Positions 1 to 8,310 of a stretch of 22,996 nt of DNA are shown piece after piece. Below the pieces are notes generated by a model. It was not told the DNA's origin. It saw only the letters and a program-made list of their open reading frames with translations, and did not search any database. The DNA comes from a virus. The stretch is taken from positions 1-22,996 of IMG/VR virus record IMGVR_UViG_3300042560_001008. The stretch is one strand, 5' to 3'. The first letter of the stretch is position 1. Each line of letters starts with the position of its first letter. A program made the translations under genes and the position numbers.

Positions 1-688
1 CCGCGGAGGCGAGGAACTTCTCGCGCCCCGTCTCACTAACGCCCAGAAGGGCGAGTAGTTCCTTTTTCAAGTTGGTCCTTTGTTTATCGCCGGCCTGAAT
101 AGCCGCGAAAGCTGTTGGGGTCCGCTTATAGCGACCCTCTGAAATGGAAGCCTTGGCAACGGGAGCGTCAAAGACCTCGGTTGCAAACCCGGCGGCAAGC
201 GCGGCGTCGCCATCCATCCAAGTCTCTTCGTCCATCATCTCGCGCAACTCCTCCTCGGACTTGGAAGAAGAGCCCTTGTAGAGCTTCACAAGCGCGCTGG
301 TGATGCCTTCCAAGATGTCAGCTTCCTTGCGCATGTCGTCCGCGCTTCCTTGGGTGTAAGACCAAGGATTGTGAATCATGACGAACGCGGCCTTTGCCAT
401 CTTGCGAACCTTGCCAGCGGCAAAGATTACGGACGCGGCGGAAGCGGCGAGCCCGTCAGTCACCGTCTCAACGTCCGGCAAACGCGACAGCATCGAATGA
501 ATCGCGATGGCGTCGAATACATTCCCACCGGGCGAGTTGATGCGAACGACGATCTTGCCACTCAACGCCTGAATGGCGTTGTGGAACGTCTGCGCCGTGG
601 TGCCCCAGAAGCCAATTTCATCATAGATGAAGACTTCGTTTGGAGCGCCTTCGGCGGCGGCTGCGCGGATGTTGTAGAATTGGCTCAA
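1..688 (-). CDS. ClpP-like prohead maturation protease (3' end outside window)
   Basis: A serine protease of the ClpP/crotonase fold that cleaves scaffold and capsid proteins during head maturation. Translating the minus strand gives an oligomer-lining segment RINSPGGNVFDA (about residues 49-60), the nucleophile segment GLAASAAS (Ser83 aligns with the ClpP serine) and the histidine segment FVMIHNPW (His106). The start is TTG at 688-686. It overlaps the portal stop by 4 bases (TTGA) and has an AGGAG SD site 5 bases upstream, so TTG is well supported. About 229 codons are in the window and the frame is still open at position 1. The C-terminal part may carry scaffold or capsid sequence, as in some lambda-like phages, but this cannot be seen here. 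Confidence 0.9.
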   Translation of the reverse strand, partial: MSQFYNIRAAAAEGAPNEVFIYDEIGFWGTTAQTFHNAIQALSGKIVVRINSPGGNVFDAIAIHSMLSRLPDVETVTDGLAASAASVIFAAGKVRKMAKAAFVMIHNPWSYTQGSADDMRKEADILEGITSALVKLYKGSSSKSEEELREMMDEETWMDGDAALAAGFATEVFDAPVAKASISEGRYKRTPTAFAAIQAGDKQRTNLKKELLALLGVSETGREKFLASA

Positions 689-2223
689 GGTTGCTCCTGA
701 TTCTGTTGGATGGCGTCGGCAACGGCTTGCGCAGGATCCACCAGAGCGCCTCCTGGATTGATGATGGCCGTGAGCGGGACGCCCGTTTCATCGGCCACGC
801 GTTGCGCCGTCAGGTAATCGCTTGCGCGTGCGCGGCAATGGCTTTCAACGTCTCCGCCGTCTTCGCCAACGATGTCTGAAAGCGTGCGGATTCCGACGTT
901 GAAGTCCTCGCGGCGGTTCTGGCTATCGCGCCCGATGTCCACGGAGAACTTGGGCGGCGTGCTGAAATCCCAGTTCCACCAATCGTCTGCGAACGGGATG
1001 TAATCGCGGCTCATGTAGACCGCGACGGCCCATTGCAGGAGCGTCATGGCCGGCTTGTGCATGACTGCGATGCGGTTATCGACGGCGCGCTGCACCTGAC
1101 CAACCATGGAGCGCACGCTTGTGCCGTTCAGCTTGGACGCGTCCCACGCGAACTCATAAGGGAGGTCCATACCTGCGAACGCCCCGCGGGTGATGTACTC
1201 CATGAAGTTTTGCCACGCTTCGCCCGGCTTGTTGTTGTCGAGACTGGTAATCTCGCCAGACGCCTTGATGTAGCGAATCAAGCCACGTGCGATGGTCTGC
1301 GTTTGCGGCTCCGTGCTCGTGTTGCGATTACCTCCACCGAGGGCAGAGGCGGGAGCGCGTCCGGCGTCGTTCTTTTCGATGTAGGCGATGGAGGAGCGAG
1401 CCTTGATCCCGATCTTTTCAGCCTCGCGCGTCTCGCCTAGGTCGTACCAGTCCAGCACAGCGCGGATGACTGACGGAATCCCACGAGCCTGCGAATGCCA
1501 TTCGGGATCGAAGAAATGAACGACATCCGAAGCGGGGAAGATGTTCCACTTGTGATTGACGTAACGGTCCGCAGACGGCGGGAGAATGTTGTACCCGACC
1601 GGCTTCATGTCATTGTCCATGATGACGCCAGCGGACACGAAGCGGCCTTCGTACCCCGCGGTCTCCGGAGTCTTTGGAACCGTTTGGACGCCAGAGTAGC
1701 CAAGCGTTGGACTGCCCACCCGGTGCGCCTCTAGCCACTGGATGCGCGGGGATCCTTCGGGCGTGATGCGTTTGATGGCAAACACGTCGCCGTCCCGATC
1801 CATGCAGAGCGATGCGAGACGCAATCCCATGCGCCAGTCGTACACGCCTCCGCGCACGTCGCAGAGGTTGGCCCAGCGCGCCAGAAGCGGCTTTGTGGAG
1901 GCGCGGAAACGGTCGTCTGCGCCGATGTAGAGCGGCGCCCATGCGGCACCCACGACGTAATTGGCGAGCTTGCGAACAGCGCCGGAAACCATCCCAGAGC
2001 CGCTGTAGATATAGCGGCCGTCGGAAATCATCGCGGCGTGCCGATGCTGTTTGAGAAACTCCGTCGCGTCCTTGTTGAGCGTTGGACGCCAGCCGCGTTG
2101 CCCGCTCTCCTGCGGGTCTGGATACAGGCCAGTCGAAGCGCCGAAAGATCCGCCGGCAGGTGGCACAAGATCCGCGGCGGATGCAATCACAACCCGATTA
2201 CGTTTGGCAGCGCGACGGCTCAT
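685..2223 (-). CDS. Portal protein, lambda gpB type
   Basis: The portal forms the dodecameric ring at the capsid vertex through which DNA is packaged and to which the tail connector attaches. The 512-aa product has the lambda-family pattern: a basic N-terminus, then KDATEFLKQHRHAAM, a central clip/stem region with WLEAHRVGSP and VVHFFDPEWHSQARGIP, and DLPYEFAWDASKLNGTSVR toward the C-terminus. The chosen ATG at 2223 overlaps the stop of the upstream joiner gene by 4 bases. The frame stays open upstream to 2322, but that extension lies inside the joiner gene and reads as low-complexity Arg-rich sequence. No strong SD is seen, so translation is probably coupled. Length and position between gpW-like and protease genes fit the family. 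Confidence 0.93.
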   Translation of the reverse strand: MSRRAAKRNRVVIASAADLVPPAGGSFGASTGLYPDPQESGQRGWRPTLNKDATEFLKQHRHAAMISDGRYIYSGSGMVSGAVRKLANYVVGAAWAPLYIGADDRFRASTKPLLARWANLCDVRGGVYDWRMGLRLASLCMDRDGDVFAIKRITPEGSPRIQWLEAHRVGSPTLGYSGVQTVPKTPETAGYEGRFVSAGVIMDNDMKPVGYNILPPSADRYVNHKWNIFPASDVVHFFDPEWHSQARGIPSVIRAVLDWYDLGETREAEKIGIKARSSIAYIEKNDAGRAPASALGGGNRNTSTEPQTQTIARGLIRYIKASGEITSLDNNKPGEAWQNFMEYITRGAFAGMDLPYEFAWDASKLNGTSVRSMVGQVQRAVDNRIAVMHKPAMTLLQWAVAVYMSRDYIPFADDWWNWDFSTPPKFSVDIGRDSQNRREDFNVGIRTLSDIVGEDGGDVESHCRARASDYLTAQRVADETGVPLTAIINPGGALVDPAQAVADAIQQNQEQP

Positions 2224-2489
2224 CGTGCAGCGTAAACGGTTGAGGTTGCGGTGGCTGTGACGCAGTTGTCTACCTGCGCTTGGGCGTCTTGGATCTCCGC
2301 CTGCCACTCCTCCAAAGACCACCCGCGCCCGTTGCCGTAGGAGAAGGATCGGCCATTGATGGACGCAGACTGGATCCCGCCAGGGCCATGCGTGGCCTTC
2401 TTTACGGCGGCTTTGTACCGCTCAAGCTCTGTTTCAAGCTCGGCAGCGGTGAAGCCGTAGTAAGGTCCGTGTTGGACGGTTTGCGCCAT
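2220..2489 (-). CDS. gpW-like head-tail joining protein
   Basis: An 89-aa protein between the large terminase and portal, the slot occupied by gpW in lambda. gpW plugs the filled head and allows tail attachment. It has a helical N-terminus (AAELETELERYKAAVKKA), a central beta-hairpin-like stretch (SASINGRSFSYGNGRGW) and a second helix (EEWQAEIQDAQAQVDN). This helix-hairpin-helix order resembles gpW, although the protein is longer than lambda gpW (68 aa). The ATG start at 2489 has no clear SD site, and 40 bases separate it from the terminase stop. The assignment rests on position and predicted fold pattern, not on strong residue identity. Confidence 0.7.
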   Translation of the reverse strand: MAQTVQHGPYYGFTAAELETELERYKAAVKKATHGPGGIQSASINGRSFSYGNGRGWSLEEWQAEIQDAQAQVDNCVTATATSTVYAAR

Positions 2490-2529
2490 CAGTTAGCGCC
2501 AACCATAACCGGAGCGTGCTGGATGCAAG

Positions 2530-4311
2530 TTATTTATTGACGGCCTCGGCGTTCAGGAATCCCGCCATTGTTGCGGCCAGAATCTGCATCGTCTCACAGT
2601 CGAAATAGTGGTTGTCCGATTGGATCCTCTTCCATCGCCACTCGAAGCTCACGTTGTCCGCGCCAAACACCTTCACCTTTGCCTCGGCCGCCATCTGCGC
2701 CTTGTACTCGTCGCCGCAATCTTCGGAGGCGGTCCACATTGGCAAGTCGTCCGGCCCTGTGGTAGATCGCAGGATTTCCATTCTGTCCTTCGCGGCATCC
2801 GCGACAAAAAACCACTGACGGACTCGCTTCGGAATGCCGTCGTACTTCTTCCCGGAGAACGGGTCGAGAAGCCGGCCCTCGTCGTGCATGTGCCACGTTC
2901 CGTCGTTATGCTTAAAGGCGTTTCGCTTGTAGGAGTTCACGCAGTGAAACCCGTATTGCGCGCAAATTTCGAGCACTTCGCTCGTGTGATATTTCGAGTC
3001 TAGAAACACGCGAGAGTCTGCCGTTAGTACCAGCTCACCAAACGGAAGCCGCTCCTCCATCCATTGGCCGTGAAGCACTCCGTTGTCTGCGCAGAACTGT
3101 TGGACCTCCTGACGCGTCAGCAGCTTTGCCCGCGCTACCAATCGAGAGCGTCCATCTGCTGACCACTGGCGAACGATTCCCCAGAAGTGATTCCGTTGAA
3201 CGTCAATGGTTGCGAATCGCCACGGGTTGCCGTTTGCGTCGATCGCCTCATCAGACCACGGTGCGCCCAGGATGTACGGGCCGACTTCAATCGGCTTGTC
3301 CATCACACGCGCCTGACGCGAGCTGTCGTAAGGCTGCATGGCGCGCTTGATGATGAACTCGCGCAGCAATTCGGAATCGCCGTTGCGCAGAGCGTTCTGC
3401 GCCTGCAACCAAAGCGCACATACTTGCCTCCAGTCATCGGTTGCAAGGCTGTTGAACCGATAGCCGACAACGGACGGATTTGGCATCGGGTTGCGTTGGA
3501 TGTAGCCCGCGCCTCTTGTGCGGTCGTTCATCTTTCGCTGAATCTCTAGGCTCCAGTGAATCGGCGCCTGGCAGCATGGAGGAATCATTCGGCAAGTCTG
3601 CGCGCTCGGCTCCACCTGATAGCGGCCGGACTCGTCCGTGATGCGGTCCCACTCAAGGATCCTGTCCGACCAATCCGGCACGAAGACGGAGGAGCAATGC
3701 GGGCAAACCATCTGCCAGTCATGACGCGTGGAAGTTTCCCAGAGCACGTCCAGGTCATGGCCTTTGTCCGGTGCCGTCGTGGGAATCACGGCCTGACGCA
3801 GGAAGTCAAAGCTGTCGGCGCGCATCATGATTTCAGCGATTGCGCGAGGTTGGTACTGCCACGCCTCGTCCATGACGATCTCACGGGCAGAGCGGGAATT
3901 GCGGTGCGCCACAACGTCAGCGCCAAGCATCTCAAGAGGCGCGTTGTGGAAGCGGAACATCATGTTGCGCCCGCGTTTGTCCGGGTCTGTGTAGCGCGTC
4001 CACTGGACCGATGGCGTGGATTCAAGCAACGGCTTCAACTTGGTATCCGAAACCGACCGCGCATCCGTCGCCGTCTTGCTGTACCAGAGTTGACGACGTG
4101 GCTCGATGGCTAGATTGCGAAGGATGCGAAGCTGGGCGAGGAGCGTCTTGCCACGTTGGGGCGGCATCATAAGGATCGTTGTCTTGCCCATGCCGCTATC
4201 CAGCGCGGCGGCTGGCTCGATCATCATGGGCCAATCCTTTCGGCGAAATGGTCGGCCATCGAGGGCAATGAACCGCTCCGCGTGCGTCAGTGTGCCGGCC
4301 CAGCGTTTCAT
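2530..4311 (-). CDS. Terminase large subunit, gpA (GpA/PF05876) type
   Basis: The ATP-driven packaging motor and nuclease that cuts concatemeric DNA and pumps it into the prohead. The 593-aa product shows an N-terminal ATPase with a Walker A-like PPQRGKT (about residues 50-56), a Walker B-type EIVMDEAW, and a CPHC zinc-binding pair (CPHCSSVF) in the middle typical of the gpA family. The C-terminal nuclease half begins around ATIDVQRNHFWGIV, with a first acidic residue in that strand and more acidic segments such as LVLTADSRVFLDS. The length is near that of lambda gpA (641 aa). The ATG start overlaps the small-subunit stop by 4 bases (ATGA), a gene order conserved in this packaging type. Confidence 0.95.
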   Translation of the reverse strand: MKRWAGTLTHAERFIALDGRPFRRKDWPMMIEPAAALDSGMGKTTILMMPPQRGKTLLAQLRILRNLAIEPRRQLWYSKTATDARSVSDTKLKPLLESTPSVQWTRYTDPDKRGRNMMFRFHNAPLEMLGADVVAHRNSRSAREIVMDEAWQYQPRAIAEIMMRADSFDFLRQAVIPTTAPDKGHDLDVLWETSTRHDWQMVCPHCSSVFVPDWSDRILEWDRITDESGRYQVEPSAQTCRMIPPCCQAPIHWSLEIQRKMNDRTRGAGYIQRNPMPNPSVVGYRFNSLATDDWRQVCALWLQAQNALRNGDSELLREFIIKRAMQPYDSSRQARVMDKPIEVGPYILGAPWSDEAIDANGNPWRFATIDVQRNHFWGIVRQWSADGRSRLVARAKLLTRQEVQQFCADNGVLHGQWMEERLPFGELVLTADSRVFLDSKYHTSEVLEICAQYGFHCVNSYKRNAFKHNDGTWHMHDEGRLLDPFSGKKYDGIPKRVRQWFFVADAAKDRMEILRSTTGPDDLPMWTASEDCGDEYKAQMAAEAKVKVFGADNVSFEWRWKRIQSDNHYFDCETMQILAATMAGFLNAEAVNK

Positions 4312-5063
4312 TCAACCATGCCTTCCATCGAAGACCTCAGAGCGCGCACCGCCCAGTCCGGTAGCCCGTGCTCCACTTCGCTTGCCGCCGTTTGCTCAAA
4401 CGCTGACAGGTAGGGACCAGCAACCATGGCGTCCGTCAGGATGGCATGGATCTCCACAGGATCGGAAACGCCTTTCAACTTCCGCGTCACGTCGTCCGTG
4501 ATGCGTTGCAACCCGTGAGCGGCGTTGATGGCAAGGCCGCGGCATAGGCGTTCAAACTCACTCCGTGGAATGCTGTCGTCCTCGGTGCGGCCCTGGCGAC
4601 GGAGTTGGACCATGGCGTCATTGCGCTGCTTGGCGAGGCTTCCGCGTTGCGATGCCAGCTCAAGGCCAATTTGCACGCCGCCCGTGCGAAAGGCGTCCAT
4701 GGCAAGGCGGTCAACCTGACGGAGCATCTCGTCCAGGTCGTCGATTTCCCCCTTCAGGTCTCGCTTGGGTTTGGGCGCGTCGTCGGCCACCTCTTCCGGC
4801 GCCTCCCAGATTTCCGTCGCCTGCGCATCCATCCACGCGGCTACGCGCCGAGGGTTCACGCGGGAGTTCTCGAAGCCGTCGCCTCCGCGTTCCTTCACCG
4901 CTTTCAACCGTGCCTTTGGAATGCCCATCACGGCGGCAGCCTGAGCCATGGAGCTGCACCACTCGGGCCACCCGTCGCGGTCTGTGTGTCGCATGGGCGG
5001 ATTTTCTGGGGTCGTGTTCAAAGGACGTACGAGCTTCGCCATATGCAGGCTTTGCCCAGCCAA
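4308..5063 (-). CDS. Terminase small subunit candidate (Nu1-like position)
   Basis: The small terminase recognises the packaging site and recruits the large subunit. This protein of about 251 aa overlaps the large terminase start by 4 bases. Its N-terminal part contains a helix-turn-helix-like stretch (SSMAQAAAVMGIPKARLKAV, then VNPRRVAAWMDAQ) like Nu1-type DNA-binding domains. A charged, helical middle (DLDEMLRQVDRLAMDAF, SQRGSLAKQRNDAMVQLRRQ) could mediate oligomerisation. I prefer the TTG at 5063 because GGAAGGA lies 6 bases upstream. ATG at 5042 is the alternative. A start at 5129 would put the TGCA-rich palindrome at 5092-5138 inside the gene. The role is inferred mainly from context. 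Confidence 0.75.
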   Translation of the reverse strand: MAGQSLHMAKLVRPLNTTPENPPMRHTDRDGWPEWCSSMAQAAAVMGIPKARLKAVKERGGDGFENSRVNPRRVAAWMDAQATEIWEAPEEVADDAPKPKRDLKGEIDDLDEMLRQVDRLAMDAFRTGGVQIGLELASQRGSLAKQRNDAMVQLRRQGRTEDDSIPRSEFERLCRGLAINAAHGLQRITDDVTRKLKGVSDPVEIHAILTDAMVAGPYLSAFEQTAASEVEHGLPDWAVRALRSSMEGMVE

Positions 5064-5091
5064 AAAGATTCCTTCCCATGGTCCAACCCGT

Positions 5092-5138
5092 GGAAATGTT
5101 GCATCTGCAATGCACTTGCATGATTGCAATGCATTTCC
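5092..5138. repeat. TGCA-rich imperfect palindrome upstream of small terminase
   Basis: A 47-bp element begins with GGAAATG and ends with its reverse complement CATTTCC. Between them lie six TGCA tetramers (starting at 5100, 5106, 5111, 5117, 5125 and 5130) and two identical copies of TGCAATGCA at 5106-5114 and 5125-5133, 19 bp apart. It lies in the 106-bp gap between the 76-aa gene and the terminase genes. Packaging (cos/cosB or pac) sites are often found at this spot in lambda-like genomes, so a terminase-binding site is a reasonable inference. An operator or replication site is also possible. Confidence 0.6.
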
Positions 5139-5169
5139 TCACCACCCCGCCCCATTACGCTTGACGCGT

Positions 5170-5400
5170 TCACGCTTTTCCCCCTTTTGAATCCCCGTCC
5201 CGAGTGTCAACGTCTTCTCCACCCCATGCCAATCCAACGCGACGCGCTTTGGCCATGATCGCTCTGCATTCTTCAGGCGTGAGCTTCTGCGATAGATCAG
5301 CAATCTCCTCTCGCGTGATTGGTTGCGGCTTCTGGATATGCCAATGACTAGGCGTCAAAGTGCGCAATGCCGTGTCTGTTCTCGCTTCGCTTCTTCTCAT
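5170..5400 (-). CDS. Small hypothetical phage protein (76 aa)
   Basis: Not recognised. The 76-aa product is soluble and charged, with a short helical segment rich in Glu and Lys (TREEIADLSQKLTPEECRAI, then MAKARR) and a polar C-terminus (EDVDTRDGDSKGGKA). The ATG at 5400 overlaps the stop of the coiled-coil gene upstream by 4 bases and has AAGGAG 5 bases before it, so the start is well supported. It is the last of four small genes between the DnaB-type helicase and the terminase genes, and the TGCA-rich element follows it. Nothing in the sequence allows a function to be named. Confidence 0.75.
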   Translation of the reverse strand: MRRSEARTDTALRTLTPSHWHIQKPQPITREEIADLSQKLTPEECRAIMAKARRVGLAWGGEDVDTRDGDSKGGKA

Positions 5401-5570
5401 TCCAGCTCCTTCATCTTGTCCCTTAGAATTTCCTGTTGCCGCTCGATGTCATCCAACGCCTTCTGCGCTTCGTCTAGCGCGCTCTTCAGCCCATTGCGCG
5501 CTTTCGCTGCGGCATAATACGCCGAGTTCAGCATGCGCATAGCCTTCTCCATCTGCTCGTACTCACTCAT
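5397..5570 (-). CDS. Small coiled-coil protein (57 aa)
   Basis: Not recognised by family. The 57-aa product is almost entirely helical with heptad-like spacing of hydrophobic residues (MEKAMRMLNSAYYAAAKA, then LDEAQKALDDIERQQEI) and ends in a Lys/Glu-rich stretch, so it is probably a small coiled-coil oligomer or an adaptor for another protein. ATG at 5570 is chosen because GGAGG stands 8 bases upstream. The upstream in-frame ATG at 5591 lacks this site and lies deeper inside the neighbouring gene. It overlaps the upstream 117-aa gene by 8 bases and the downstream 76-aa gene by 4 bases. Confidence 0.75.
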   Translation of the reverse strand: MSEYEQMEKAMRMLNSAYYAAAKARNGLKSALDEAQKALDDIERQQEILRDKMKELE

Positions 5571-5916
5571 GGTACATCCCTCCCACGGCAAGATACGCCT
5601 CGCACAACTGGCGAGGAGTTGCGGTAATCATCTGATGGCAGTCGTATTCCTGCGCCATCCATATGTCACCAGAAAGCGGGCAAATCTTGAGCACGTCCAA
5701 CCCGAGGGCGTGAATAAACCTGTTCTCCTTACCCTTCCTAAGAGCCCGCACCAGCGGCATGATGGCGTCGTATGAGTTGCAGTAGTCGGGCAGGCACTCC
5801 CCGCTTTCGTGGTACTGCTTTGGAAGCCTTACACCGTCATCGCTCCACTCGAACACTTTAACGCAACGCCATCCAGCAGCCTCCGCCACCGCCCTGTTGA
5901 TTTCCTCGTCTGTCAT
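5563..5916 (-). CDS. Phage ABA-sandwich-like small protein (117 aa)
   Basis: The N-terminus MTDEEINRAVAEAAGWRCV, followed by an acidic stretch and later LPDYCNSYDAIMPLVRAL, resembles the widespread small phage proteins placed in the ABA-sandwich family. Their role is unknown. The C-terminal part contains ITATPRQLCEAYLAVGG, also common in that group. ATG at 5916 overlaps the stop of the upstream gene by 4 bases and follows AGGGGG at 5 bases, so the earlier ATG at 5940 is unlikely. It is an accessory gene between replication and packaging modules. Confidence is good that it is a gene and moderate for the family; no function is claimed. Confidence 0.8.
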   Translation of the reverse strand: MTDEEINRAVAEAAGWRCVKVFEWSDDGVRLPKQYHESGECLPDYCNSYDAIMPLVRALRKGKENRFIHALGLDVLKICPLSGDIWMAQEYDCHQMITATPRQLCEAYLAVGGMYHE

Positions 5917-6095
5917 TTCGTCCCCCTTCCAGCCTTCCAAGCCTCATATTGCATTTCCCTCAACCACGCGGTGTCTACGTTGCGCGGGATTGCCCATTCA
6001 CGCCACCATTGCAAGAACTCCTGACGCTCTCGCACGGCCTTTTGAACGGCTTCGTTAGCCTTCTCCTCGTTGCTCCATATTGCTGCTTGGCTCAT
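5913..6095 (-). CDS. Small hypothetical protein (60 aa)
   Basis: Not recognised. The 60-aa product is helical and charged, rich in Trp, Glu and Arg (ERQEFLQWWREWAIPRN and MQYEAWKAGRGTK). It starts at ATG 6095, overlapping the helicase stop by 4 bases, and is preceded by AGAGG at 5 bases. It is the first of the four small genes that follow the DnaB-type helicase. Its position suggests expression with the replication genes, but the sequence offers no catalytic or binding motif. Confidence 0.75.
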   Translation of the reverse strand: MSQAAIWSNEEKANEAVQKAVRERQEFLQWWREWAIPRNVDTAWLREMQYEAWKAGRGTK

Positions 6096-7426
6096 TCCGG
6101 CCTCTCTTTCTCAATCGGTGTAAACTCCGTCAGTGATTTGTGAAACATGAAAGGGACATCAATCTGGGACGTTCCGCGCCTGAACTTGGCGACGTGCAAG
6201 TTGACCTCGACCATGTCCGGATCGTCCTCAAACTCAGTTGCCTTGCCCGCCCGGTAGAGCATGCCAACGAAGTCGGCGTCCTGCTCAATCGCCCCAGACT
6301 CTCGCAGGTCTGAAAGCCTCGGCTTGCGGTCCTTGTCCTTCTCGATGTCTCGGCTCAACTGGGCGAGGGCGATGACAGGCAGGGCAAGTTCCTTGGCCAG
6401 CCTCTTGATGCCCCCGCTGATCTCGTCCACCTGCTCCCTGCGTTGAATCTTCGGGTTGCCGCTGACGAGTTGGAGGTAGTCGATAACGAGAAGCTTAATC
6501 CCATGCGACCTGACCCACCTCCTGGCCTTCGCTGCAATTCCCCCGACGCTGATGCTGGAACCCTCGAAGATCACAATCGGCATCTGGCCGAAGGTTGCCG
6601 CCGCCGTTGTCATCCGATGAAACTCTTGAGCGGACGGTTGTCGGCGTTGGTCAAACTGATCCCACGAGAAGCGAGATTCCTGAGCCAGAAACCGGGCGCC
6701 AAGCTCTCGACCGCTCATTTCAAGGCTGATAACCCCAACGGGCACTCCTCGGCCTGCAATCAGGCGCGTCATCGTCATGGCCAATGACGTTTTGCCGGTA
6801 GCTGGTCGGCCTGCGATGACGATCATCTCCCCAGCTCGGAATCCGCCTCTTGTCACCCAATCCAGCATGCGCCACCCAACCGGCAATCCATGTGCACTCC
6901 CTGAAATGCGCTCCTGAACGTCGTCCACGGCTTGCCTAGCTACTTTTCGCGCCGTGGTGTCACTTCGGTCCCCGAACTCGCCCCTGACGCCTAGGATGGC
7001 CGTTTCCGCTTCGGCAATCGCTGTTTCCGTGTCCTCCGGCTTCTCGCGCACGGCTTGGATGATCTCGGTGGCGGCTGTCAGCAGCTTCCGAAGCCGGAAC
7101 TTGTCCCTGACCATCGGGAGGTAGTAGTGCAAATTTTCAGGACTCGGCACGGCGCCCATGATGTCGCTGATGTAGGCGAGCCCTCCAACGCCTTCCAAGC
7201 ATCCCTCGCGCTTCAAGGCTCCTCCAAAGGCAATTAGGTCCATTCCGGTGCCGTTGTCCGCGCAGCGGCAAAGCGTCGTCCAGAGCGTTTGGTGGCGCAG
7301 GTCGTAGAACCAAGCCTCTTCAACGCCAAACTCGCGGGCATCGTCCAGCTTCGAGGGGTCCAGCAATGAGCACCCAAGGACGCCTTGCTCGCCTTCATGG
7401 TCATGGGGTGGCAATCCGTCGATCAT
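6092..7426 (-). CDS. Replicative DNA helicase, DnaB type
   Basis: The hexameric helicase that unwinds DNA at the phage replication fork. In the 444-aa product, the N-terminal primase-interaction domain covers about residues 5-110 (EGEQGVLGCSLLDPSK, MGAVPSPENLHYY). The RecA-like domain has Walker A GRPATGKT at residues 206-213, Walker B-region KLLVIDYLQLV and the DnaB-specific LSDLRESGAIEQDADFV. A C-terminal KFRRGTSQIDVPF-like stretch is also typical. The length is close to bacterial DnaB (about 470 aa). ATG at 7426 overlaps the initiator stop by 4 bases and has AAGG 7 bases upstream; the longer frame up to 7582 lies inside the initiator gene. The protein probably works with the upstream-encoded initiator, as lambda O/P deliver DnaB, but here the helicase is phage-encoded. 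Confidence 0.95.
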   Translation of the reverse strand: MIDGLPPHDHEGEQGVLGCSLLDPSKLDDAREFGVEEAWFYDLRHQTLWTTLCRCADNGTGMDLIAFGGALKREGCLEGVGGLAYISDIMGAVPSPENLHYYLPMVRDKFRLRKLLTAATEIIQAVREKPEDTETAIAEAETAILGVRGEFGDRSDTTARKVARQAVDDVQERISGSAHGLPVGWRMLDWVTRGGFRAGEMIVIAGRPATGKTSLAMTMTRLIAGRGVPVGVISLEMSGRELGARFLAQESRFSWDQFDQRRQPSAQEFHRMTTAAATFGQMPIVIFEGSSISVGGIAAKARRWVRSHGIKLLVIDYLQLVSGNPKIQRREQVDEISGGIKRLAKELALPVIALAQLSRDIEKDKDRKPRLSDLRESGAIEQDADFVGMLYRAGKATEFEDDPDMVEVNLHVAKFRRGTSQIDVPFMFHKSLTEFTPIEKERPE

Positions 7427-8310
7427 GGCATGGCCTTGTATCGTTCCAGGATCGCCTTGAAATCGGTCTTCTCCTCTTCGGTGGCGTGGGTGCATTGGGT
7501 TCCTTTGGGGTTTGCGGGGTGCGCTGTCAGTTTGGCGTGCAACGTCTCTTTGGTCTCGGGGATCTCGAAAAGGTCGGTCCACCGTTGGTTATTCAGGTAG
7601 GTCGAAGGGTTCGGGGTGTACTTCCCTTGGTCCTTTGTCCAGTCCTCTGAGGCTTTGCGTTTGATTACGTCCTGGATGATTTGGGCAACGGTGTCTTCGT
7701 TGGGTGAAAGCCTTGTCCATGATTTCAATGCCATCGGTTTGGCGACTTTTTTCGGGTAGGCGTTCCAGAAGGTGGTGAACGATTCAGGTTCTACAGGCTG
7801 CCCCCTTGGGGGTTTGGGGGTATTGTTTGTCTGCTTCTGCATCTGTATCTGCTTCTGCTTGTCATCCGAAAGCGTTACGGGAGCGTTATCAGGCGTTACG
7901 GGTAACGCATCGTCACGCACAGTAACGCCAGTTTGCGCATCTTTCGGCTTATTCTTGTCCCTGAACCGTTTAGCCCTCTCCGCAGCCTTCTCCTTGCGGT
8001 CTTCAAGGCTTGCCGCATGCCTGTATTTGGCGTGATTCAGGATTTCCCAACCTCCGTCGATCTTGGCGATGCGTCGCCCTTCGTGGTCCGGCGTGCGGCT
8101 GTACTGGTCAGGCGCGCAAAGGGTGGCAATCGCCTCCTCTGCTTCCTTCAAGGTGACCCCTGCGCGCTTGGCTAGTCCAGGGACGGCGGCTTGTACCTCT
8201 CCGTGCTGGTCTGCCATGGCGAGCATGGTCACCCACACAATCCGCGTCTGATGGCTTTCCTGCCAGATGGACGAATCCAGGATGGAATGAAATAGCTTGG
8301 TGTAACTCAT
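7423..8310 (-). CDS. Replication initiator/primosome-type protein (295 aa)
   Basis: A replication protein of the broad phage O/DnaD-like kind. The N-terminal 100 residues form a winged-helix-like domain (SYTKLFHSILDSSIWQES, VPGLAKRAGVTLKEAEEAI). A basic, Gln-rich linker follows (KQKQIQMQKQ). The C-terminal domain carries FWNAYPKKVAKPMALKSW and GKYTPNPSTYLNNQRW, a pattern found in many phage replication proteins. It directly precedes the DnaB-type helicase, supporting a role in origin binding or helicase loading. The ATG at 8310 is preceded by AGGGG at 10 bases. That SD can pair with an upstream complementary octamer (see the separate leader entry). An origin inside this gene is possible, as for lambda O, but no iteron array was noticed. 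Confidence 0.85.
   Translation of the reverse strand: MSYTKLFHSILDSSIWQESHQTRIVWVTMLAMADQHGEVQAAVPGLAKRAGVTLKEAEEAIATLCAPDQYSRTPDHEGRRIAKIDGGWEILNHAKYRHAASLEDRKEKAAERAKRFRDKNKPKDAQTGVTVRDDALPVTPDNAPVTLSDDKQKQIQMQKQTNNTPKPPRGQPVEPESFTTFWNAYPKKVAKPMALKSWTRLSPNEDTVAQIIQDVIKRKASEDWTKDQGKYTPNPSTYLNNQRWTDLFEIPETKETLHAKLTAHPANPKGTQCTHATEEEKTDFKAILERYKAMP

Noticed and set aside
3556-4113. A 185-codon plus-strand frame inside the large terminase
   Set aside because: It is antisense to a protein with unmistakable terminase motifs and has no ribosome site or recognisable domain.
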